A stretch of 10,248 nucleotides of DNA from Lentisphaerota bacterium. GTDB taxonomy: Bacteria > Verrucomicrobiota > Kiritimatiellia > RFP12 > UBA3636. Made by a program: the position numbers and the translations under genes. The notes beneath the pieces were generated by a model, which was not told where the DNA came from, made no database searches, and was given only the letters and a program-made list of their open reading frames with translations. The stretch is from NCBI GenBank assembly GCA_012514445.1, contig JAAZAI010000612.1, forward strand, positions 1 through 10,248, written 5' to 3'. Positions 5,437-10,248 of this stretch are shown in pieces (the stretch's first letter is position 1; each line of letters starts with the position of its first letter).

Positions 5437-6821
5437 CCGAGCAGCCGCAGGATCAGTCCGAAGCTGATCGCATAGTAGATGAGCAGGGCGGAGATGTCGT
5501 TCATCACCGAGATGAACGGGCCGGAGGCGACGGCGGGGTCGATCTTCACGCGGTCGAGCAGGATGGGGACGACGGCGCCGAAGCCCGCCGCGAAGCTCAT
5601 GGCCGCGAAGAGCGACAGGCCGATGACGGCCGCCAGGTAGAACGGGGAGCACGGCATCGACTCCGGCGGCGAGAGCTTCATGAGGGCGAGCGCCCAGATG
5701 AAGATGCCGATGCCGCAGACGAGCCCCATGAGCGCCCCGGTGCGCACTTCATGGAAGAGCAGCTTGCCCATGGCGTGGCGCCGGGCCGGGCCGGCGGCGA
5801 TCTCGCGGATGAGCAGAACGCTCGACTGCAGCCCGGTGTTGCCGCCCATGGCCATGACGTTGGGGATGAAGGCGGCAAGGATGACGAGGGCGCTGAAGTG
5901 CTTCGCGTAGAGGTTGAGCAGGGAGCTGGTGACGACGCCCCCGAGCAGCGTGATGGTCAGCCAGGGCAGGCGGATCGCGCAGCTCCGCAGGATGGACGAA
6001 TTGCCCAGTTCGTCGTCGTCGGAGCCGGCGAGGCGGAAGATGTCCTCTTCGGCCTCCTCCTTGATGACGTGCAGCACGTCGTCGTGCGTGACGCGGCCGA
6101 GCAGCACGCCTTGCGAATCGACGACGGGGATCACGGAGAGCGAGTACTTGGCGATCGTGCGCGCGACCTCCTCCTGGTCCATGTCGCTGCGCACGGAGAA
6201 GAACTCGTGGTCCATGATCTCGGCGAGCTTGACGCCGCGGTTGTGCTGCCGCAGGAGGTCCCAGATCGTGACCGTGCCGACGAGGCGGTGCTCCGCGTCC
6301 ACGACGTAGATCTGGTAGATGTGGGTTTCGTCTTCGCGTTCGGCGATGGCGTCGAGGGCCTCGAGGACGGTCTGGGTGCCGTACATCTGGACCAGGTCGG
6401 TGGTCATGATGCCGCCCGCGGAGTCCTCGGGGTAGGTCATCAGCCTGCGGACGTCCTCGGCCTCCTCCTCGTCCATCTGCTCGATGACCTGGGAGCTGAT
6501 CGCCTTGTCCAGTTCGCCGAGGACGTCCGCGGCGTCGTCGGGCTCCATCTCCTCGAAGAGGTCGGAGATTTCGCCGGAGGTCATGGACTCGGTGATCTCG
6601 GCGGCGATTTCGGGGTCGAGTTCGGCGAGGACGTCGGGCTTCAGCGATTCGGGGAGGACTTTGAACAGGGCCTCGATGACGTCCCGGTTGTAGTGGCTGA
6701 TGAACTCGGCGATGTCGGCCGGCTCGAGGCTGGCGATTTCGGCCGCGGCCTGGCCCCAGAGCTCCTGGTCGATGAGCGCGGCGACGCGGTCGGCGAGTTC
6801 TTTCATGCGGTCGTCAAACAT
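5433..6821 (-). CDS. mgtE: Magnesium transporter MgtE
   Basis: A 462-residue MgtE-type magnesium channel of the inner membrane. The order is classical: a cytosolic MgtE_N helical domain (about 25-130, rich in acidic residues), the YPEDSAGGIMTTD junction at 130-142, two CBS domains (about 140-260), then five membrane helices from about 285. The pore region holds PNVMAMGGNTG at 320-330, and the last helix has SGPFISVMND with Asp442 at the position of the conserved ion-selectivity Asp. In the family, magnesium bound between the N and CBS domains closes the channel. GGAGG lies 5 bases ahead of the ATG. The gene overlaps the end of ybeY by 8 bases and the start of recO by 4, so it is in the middle of an operon. 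It has no visible riboswitch of its own. I see no missing element. Confidence 0.96.
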   Translation of the reverse strand: MFDDRMKELADRVAALIDQELWGQAAAEIASLEPADIAEFISHYNRDVIEALFKVLPESLKPDVLAELDPEIAAEITESMTSGEISDLFEEMEPDDAADVLGELDKAISSQVIEQMDEEEAEDVRRLMTYPEDSAGGIMTTDLVQMYGTQTVLEALDAIAEREDETHIYQIYVVDAEHRLVGTVTIWDLLRQHNRGVKLAEIMDHEFFSVRSDMDQEEVARTIAKYSLSVIPVVDSQGVLLGRVTHDDVLHVIKEEAEEDIFRLAGSDDDELGNSSILRSCAIRLPWLTITLLGGVVTSSLLNLYAKHFSALVILAAFIPNVMAMGGNTGLQSSVLLIREIAAGPARRHAMGKLLFHEVRTGALMGLVCGIGIFIWALALMKLSPPESMPCSPFYLAAVIGLSLFAAMSFAAGFGAVVPILLDRVKIDPAVASGPFISVMNDISALLIYYAISFGLILRLLG

Positions 6822-7347
6822 GGCTGCCTCCGGGGGTTTTGAAGAGACCGGCGACGAGGCCGAGGCCCTCGGCGCGGCGGATCCAGGCCAGTTCGCGGCG
6901 GCGCATGGCGGCGAAGCCGGCGGGCGCGGCGTCGTCGGCGCCGGCGAGGTGGTCGAATCCGTGGGCGATGTAGAGGGCGAGCTCGTGGTCGGGCGACCAC
7001 GCGAGACGGCGTTCCGGCGCGGTCAGGTCGAGGGCGGCGCGGCCGGCGCCGCGCCGGAGGGCGAGCGCCGGGTTCACGAAGATCTCGGCGGCGGCGGTGG
7101 CGCCGGGCGCGGCGGCGTAGGCGAGAGTGACGACGTCGGTCTCGCCCGGCAGGCCGAGCGCCTGCCGGTGGATGCGGGCGATGGCGGCGGGGCCGACGAA
7201 GCACAGCGCCACGGCGCCGAAATCGGACGCCCGGCCGCGGCGGGCCGCGGCGCGGGCCGCCCAGCCGGCGAGCGTCCCGGCGAGGCGCCGGACGGCGGCG
7301 GCGTCAAGCGCCGGGCTGCGCGGGCGCGCTTCGATGGTCAGCGTCAT
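6814..7347 (-). CDS. ybeY: Endoribonuclease YbeY (rRNA maturation factor), divergent
   Basis: A 177-residue YbeY-family metalloprotein, involved in 16S rRNA 3'-end maturation and ribosome quality control. The family landmarks are present but drifted: GETDVVTL at 68-75 (usual form TDVLSF), EIFVN at 88-92, and the metal-site region HGFDHLAGADD at 129-139 in place of the usual HGxLHLxGYDH. His129 and His133 are kept, but the third ligand is Asp139 rather than His. Asp can still bind zinc, so activity is plausible. The protein is unusually rich in Ala and Arg. Its position between the PgpH-like gene and mgtE supports the call, because ybeY often follows a 7TM-HD gene. AAGGAGG (7354-7360) lies 6 bases before the ATG, inside the upstream gene, giving a 44-base overlap. 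A non-catalytic paralogue is the alternative, less likely given the location. Confidence 0.85.
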   Translation of the reverse strand: MTLTIEARPRSPALDAAAVRRLAGTLAGWAARAAARRGRASDFGAVALCFVGPAAIARIHRQALGLPGETDVVTLAYAAAPGATAAAEIFVNPALALRRGAGRAALDLTAPERRLAWSPDHELALYIAHGFDHLAGADDAAPAGFAAMRRRELAWIRRAEGLGLVAGLFKTPGGSHV

Positions 7348-8920
7348 GCTTCGCCTCCTTCGACTTGTCGTCGGCCGGGTAGGCGACGCGGGCGTGCAGG
7401 ATGTTGGTGAGCGAGGTGGTGAACGTGCGCTTGATCAGCGCCACGTCGAGAAAGCTCAGGGGGCAGCAGTCGAGCTGCTCGTCGTCGATCTTGCCGGAGA
7501 CGATGTTGTTGACGAGGTTCTCGATGGCGCCGTGGGTGGGGCGCTCGAGGCTGCGGGAGGCGGCCTCGATGGAGTCCGCGAGCAGGACGATGCCGGATTC
7601 CTTCGTCGAGGGGCGCGGGCCGGAGTAGCGGAACTGGCTTTCGTCCACGGTGGCGGGGTCGGTCTTCCCGGCCTCGGCCTTGGCCTTGGCGTCCTCCTTG
7701 GCCTTGTGGAGGAACCAGTGCATGACGGAGGTGCCCTGGTGTTCGCGGATGATGTCGCGGATGGGCGGGGGGAGGTTGTAGTGGAGCGCGAGGCCGATGC
7801 CCTCCTTCACGTGGGCGGCGATGATGACGGCGCTCATGTTCGGGGAGATGCCGTCGTGGGGGTTGGCCTGGTCGGGGCGGGCGTTCTCGGTGTAGTAGTT
7901 GGGCTTGGTGAGCTTGCCGATGTCGTGGTAGTAGGAGCCCACGCGCGCGAGCAGCGAGTTCGCGCCGATGCGGTCCGCGGCCGCCGCCGAGAGGGTGGCC
8001 ACGACCACGCTGTGGTGGTACGTGCCGGGGGCGGCGAGGGAGAGCTTCTGCAGCAGCGAGTGGCCGAGGTCCGCGTAGTCGTTGAGGCGGATGTTGCTGC
8101 AGGCGCCGAAGAGATGTTCCAGCAGCGGCAGCAGCAGGACGGTGGCCGCGAAGGCGAAGCCCGCGGAGACGACCGTGGCGCCGGCGGCGAAGAGCGCCTC
8201 CCGGAGCAGCTCGTCCGAGAGCCCGTCGGCGGCCAGGCGCGAGGAGAAGAGCACGACGACGCCGAGAAGCTGCACGCAGCCGCCGGCGATGAACGCGCGC
8301 AGCAGCGCCGTGCGCCGCTTCACGTCCGCCACGAGCGGCGGCGCCGCGACCGCGATCACGATTCCGCCGGCCAGCGCGGGCAGCACCCCGGTCTCGGGGA
8401 CGAACACCAGGTTGAGCAGGGCGGCGCCGACGCCGATGGCGACGCCCGCGGCAGGGCCCGCGAGCAGCGTCGCCAGCGCGGGGGCGAAGAGCAGCGGGAA
8501 CAGGAACGGCGCGATGCGCGCGACCTCGAAGTCCAGGTGCCGCTCCAGCGCCGGCGCGGCGGCGGCCACGACGCCGAGCGCCGAGAACGCGGCGCCGAAG
8601 ACGCCGACGAGGCAGAGCATCAGGATGCGCGAGTTGCGCTTGAGCAGGTCGCGGCCGTCGATCCCCATCAGAATCCGGGAGCAGAGCAGCGCGACGAGCA
8701 CGGCGGCGAGGGCGCGCGGGAGCTGAGTCCCGAACTCGTCGCCCGTCGTCGCCCGCACGCTCCAGAACGCGCAGCCGAGGGTCGCCGCGACGACCCCCAG
8801 CGCGTAGAGCAGGGCGAGGAGGTTGCCGTTGCGGAACGCCACCTCCTCGATTCCGGCAAGGAACTTCCGCTCCCGGCTCCCGACTTTTTTCAGTCGCGTC
8901 CTGGAAATTTCGCTTTTCAT
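7304..8920 (-). CDS. PgpH/YqfF-like 7TM-HD phosphodiesterase lacking the extracellular domain
   Basis: A 538-residue membrane protein of the 7TMR-HD family, whose studied member PgpH degrades c-di-AMP. Residues 34-266 contain about seven or eight hydrophobic helices. The cytosolic HD domain follows: TYHHS (His302/303), YYHDIGK with His332-Asp333, NPHDGISP at 353-360, His370, REHQGTS with His394, and LLADSIEAA with Asp449. These match the PgpH type closely, including the FRYSGPRPSTKE segment. What is unusual is the front: PgpH proteins have a large extracellular domain of more than 200 residues after helix one, whereas here only about 15 residues separate the first two helices. The frame is intact, so this is a short form rather than a damaged gene. 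It starts 25 bases after serC with no strong ribosome site, and its end overlaps ybeY by 44 bases, as expected for the common 7TM-HD/ybeY pair. The usual phoH is not next to it; serC is. The substrate is inferred from family. Confidence 0.88.
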   Translation of the reverse strand: MKSEISRTRLKKVGSRERKFLAGIEEVAFRNGNLLALLYALGVVAATLGCAFWSVRATTGDEFGTQLPRALAAVLVALLCSRILMGIDGRDLLKRNSRILMLCLVGVFGAAFSALGVVAAAAPALERHLDFEVARIAPFLFPLLFAPALATLLAGPAAGVAIGVGAALLNLVFVPETGVLPALAGGIVIAVAAPPLVADVKRRTALLRAFIAGGCVQLLGVVVLFSSRLAADGLSDELLREALFAAGATVVSAGFAFAATVLLLPLLEHLFGACSNIRLNDYADLGHSLLQKLSLAAPGTYHHSVVVATLSAAAADRIGANSLLARVGSYYHDIGKLTKPNYYTENARPDQANPHDGISPNMSAVIIAAHVKEGIGLALHYNLPPPIRDIIREHQGTSVMHWFLHKAKEDAKAKAEAGKTDPATVDESQFRYSGPRPSTKESGIVLLADSIEAASRSLERPTHGAIENLVNNIVSGKIDDEQLDCCPLSFLDVALIKRTFTTSLTNILHARVAYPADDKSKEAKHDADHRSAPAQPGA

Positions 8921-8945
8921 CGCCCGGATCCGGACCGGGGTCGGA

Positions 8946-10025
8946 TCAGCCGTTGGCCTTCTTGAAATCCGCCATGAAGGCGACGAGATCGGCGACGCCC
9001 TGCGGCGGGAAGGCGTTGTAGATCGAGGCGCGGATGCCGCCGACGGAGCGGTGGCCCTTGAGGCCGTTGAAGCCCGCCTTCGTGGCCTGCGAGACGAACG
9101 AGGCCTCCAGCTCCTCCGTGGGGAGGCGGAACGTGACGTTCATGTCGGAGCGGAATTCCTTCACCGCGGTGCCGCGGTACCAGCCCTCGCTGCCGTCGAT
9201 GGCGGCGTAGAGGCGCGCGGCCTTCTCGGCGTTCTGGCGGTAGAGGGCGTCGCGGCCCTGCTTCTTGACCCAGCGCAGCACGAGCGCGAGGATGTAGATG
9301 GAGAAGCACGGGGGGGTGTTGTAGAGCGAGTTCTCCTCGATGTGGGTCGCGTAGCGCATCATCGTCGGGAGGTTCTCGGGCGCCTGGGCGGCGAGGTCCT
9401 TGCGGACGATGACGACGGTGAGGCCGGAGGGGCCGAGGTTTTTCTGGGCGCCGGCGTAGACGAGGCCGAACTTCGACATGTCGAAGGGGCGGGAGAGGAT
9501 GTCCGAGCTCATGTCCGCGACGAGCGGGCAGGCGACCTCGGGGAAGGTCTTCCACTGCGCGCCGGAGATCGTCTCGTTGCTCGTGACGTGCAGGTACTTG
9601 GCGCCCGGGGTGAGCTTGAGCTCGGCGGGGGAGGGCACGCGGGTGGGGATGTCCTTGCCGCAGTTGGCGGCGACGTTGACGGCGCCGACCTTCTGCGCCT
9701 CCTTGATGGCCTTGGAGGCCCACGCGCCGGAGTTCGTGTAGTCGGCCGTCTCGCCGGGGAGGAGCAGGTTCATCGGCACCATGGAGAACTGCGTGCTCGC
9801 GCCGCCCTGGAGCAGCAGCACGGCGTAGTCGTCCGAAATGCCCAGCAGCTCGCGGAGGCTGGCGATCGCCTCCTCGTGGATCGCCTCGTAGGCCTTCGCG
9901 CGGTGCGACGACTCGAGGATCGACATGCCCGTGTTCTGGAAGTCGATGAGTTCGGCCTGGGCCGTCTGGAGGACTTCCAGGGGCAGGACGGCGGGACCGG
10001 CGTTGAAGTTGTAGATGCGGGACAT
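8946..10025 (-). CDS. serC: Phosphoserine aminotransferase SerC
   Basis: A 359-residue PLP enzyme that converts 3-phosphohydroxypyruvate and glutamate to phosphoserine in serine synthesis, and often the parallel step of pyridoxal phosphate synthesis. Full length for the family. It opens with the hallmark YNFNAGPA, and has HRAKAYEAIH at 41-50, the GGAST loop at 74-78 for cofactor phosphate, Trp102 stacking position, TSNETISG at 148-155, DMSSD with Asp171, and the Schiff-base Lys195 in YAGAQKNLGPSG. The C-terminal KGHRSVGGIRASIYNA is also typical. GGAG at 10035-10038 is 9 bases before the ATG. It is the first protein gene of the long minus-strand unit and starts only 26 bases after the tRNA-Arg 3' end, with no terminator between, so the two are probably co-transcribed. 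A near copy of an upstream repeat covers its ribosome-binding site. Serine pathway partners (serA, serB) are not in the window. Confidence 0.97.
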   Translation of the reverse strand: MSRIYNFNAGPAVLPLEVLQTAQAELIDFQNTGMSILESSHRAKAYEAIHEEAIASLRELLGISDDYAVLLLQGGASTQFSMVPMNLLLPGETADYTNSGAWASKAIKEAQKVGAVNVAANCGKDIPTRVPSPAELKLTPGAKYLHVTSNETISGAQWKTFPEVACPLVADMSSDILSRPFDMSKFGLVYAGAQKNLGPSGLTVVIVRKDLAAQAPENLPTMMRYATHIEENSLYNTPPCFSIYILALVLRWVKKQGRDALYRQNAEKAARLYAAIDGSEGWYRGTAVKEFRSDMNVTFRLPTEELEASFVSQATKAGFNGLKGHRSVGGIRASIYNAFPPQGVADLVAFMADFKKANG

Positions 10026-10051
10026 GGGCGGATTCTCCAGTTGTGGATGGG

Positions 10052-10128
10052 TGGTGCCCCAGGCGTGGCTCGAACACGCGACCTGCGGTTTAGGAAACCG
10101 CCGCTCTGTCCAACTGAGCTACTGGGGC
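10052..10128 (-). tRNA. tRNA-Arg, anticodon CCT
   Basis: A complete cloverleaf on the minus strand, 77 bases with CCA. The acceptor stem GCCCCAG pairs fully with CTGGGGC. The D-arm is GCTC...GAGC, and the anticodon stem GCGGT/ACCGC encloses the loop TTCCTAA, so the anticodon is CCT and reads the AGG codon for arginine. The T-arm is GCGTG-TTCGAGC-CACGC. The CCA end is encoded in the DNA. AGG is a rare codon in GC-rich genes, so this is a minor-codon tRNA. It lies between a strong promoter and serC. Confidence 0.96.
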
Positions 10129-10142
10129 GAAAACAGCGGTCG

Positions 10143-10171
10143 ATTCTAGGGTTTCCGGCGCGCTTCGTCAA
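10143..10171 (-). promoter_or_regulatory. Strong sigma-70-like promoter for tRNA-Arg and probably the serC operon
   Basis: On the minus strand TTGACG (10171-10166; 5 of 6) is followed by exactly 17 bases and TAGAAT (10148-10143; 5 of 6). Transcription would start near 10136, about 8 bases before the tRNA. No other promoter is evident between the tRNA and serC, so it probably drives the whole unit down to recO. Confidence 0.7.
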
Positions 10172-10186
10172 GCAGCGGTTCGGGGC

Positions 10187-10222
10187 GCATTCTCCGGGCA
10201 TTCTCCGGGCGCATTCTCCGGG
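10187..10222. repeat. Three direct repeats between divergent promoters, candidate operator
   Basis: The 12-base word GCATTCTCCGGG occurs exactly three times, starting at 10187, 10198 and 10211, that is about one helical turn apart. The array starts 16 bases beyond the -35 box of the tRNA promoter and ends one base before the -35 box of a divergent promoter. A similar sequence, 13 of 15 bases matching, covers 10026-10040 at the serC ribosome-binding site. A regulator-binding site or duplicated leader DNA are both possible. Confidence 0.6.
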
Positions 10223-10223
10223 A

Positions 10224-10248
10224 TTGACTTTTGCCCCGTTTTTTCATA
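10224..10248 (+). promoter_or_regulatory. Divergent sigma-70-like promoter cut by the window end
   Basis: TTGACT (10224-10229; 5 of 6) is followed by 17 bases and then TA, the first two bases of a possible -10 box, where the window stops. It would drive a plus-strand gene lying outside the window. With half of the -10 box unseen this is only a candidate. Confidence 0.35.

Noticed and set aside
5437..5652. Upstream extension of recO into mgtE
   Set aside because: RecO homology begins at MIAKTEAIVL, and the ATGA overlap with mgtE gives a natural start.
5751..6842. Long plus-strand open frame opposite mgtE
   Set aside because: Repetitive Asp/Val/Gly-rich translation mirrors mgtE codons; mgtE has all family motifs.
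7127..8965. Long plus-strand open frame (612 codons) opposite the 7TM-HD and ybeY genes
   Set aside because: Antisense shadow; Arg/Gly/Glu-rich with no recognisable motif, whereas the minus strand encodes intact families.
10187..10222. Possible CRISPR-like array
   Set aside because: The 12-base repeats nearly touch, leaving no spacers, and no cas gene is present.

Overview
The window is GC-rich bacterial DNA with long reading frames in most genes. The organism is most likely a member of the Planctomycetes-Verrucomicrobia-Lentisphaerae (PVC) group. The clue is a secreted protein with an SHD1-like domain, a family frequent in PVC bacteria. This is an inference from one protein type and base composition, not a phylogeny.

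Layout. (1) 1-400 holds no gene I can support, but it has two adjacent hairpins, an 8-bp tandem repeat and a 20-bp inverted repeat around a run of nine C. (2) 401-2050 (+) is an orphan sensor histidine kinase with a periplasmic solute-binding-type sensor. (3) 2051-2267 is a convergent gap with a heptamer repeat and a hairpin. (4) 2268-3311 (-) is a secreted SHD1-like protein with its own promoter. (5) 3312-3684 is a divergent regulatory gap with two promoters, a 16-bp inverted repeat and another heptamer repeat. (6) 3685-4572 (+) is a TIM-barrel sugar isomerase/epimerase-like enzyme. (7) 4573-4638 is a convergent gap almost filled by a 12-bp and a 7-bp tandem repeat. (8) 10171 down to 4639 (-) looks like one transcription unit: promoter, tRNA-Arg(CCT), serC, a PgpH-like 7TM-HD phosphodiesterase, ybeY, mgtE and recO. 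The gaps are 26 and 25 nt, then overlaps of 44, 8 and 4 nt. (9) The right edge has three direct repeats between that promoter and a divergent promoter cut by the window end.

How the genes fit together. The long minus-strand unit is housekeeping: serine synthesis, cyclic-dinucleotide turnover (c-di-AMP by family), RNA maturation, magnesium transport and recombinational repair. The tight overlaps imply coupled translation and no internal terminators. The kinase, the SHD1-like protein and the TIM-barrel enzyme are separate single genes with no evident partner here.

The most unusual signal is not a gene. Several gene gaps carry a short degenerate tandem array, each built from a different word. 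Three arrays share a 7-bp period and an N-C-T start, one of them running into the recO stop codon; others have 8-bp and 12-bp periods. This resembles the heptameric STRR repeats known in cyanobacteria and may be a diversified repeat family in this lineage.
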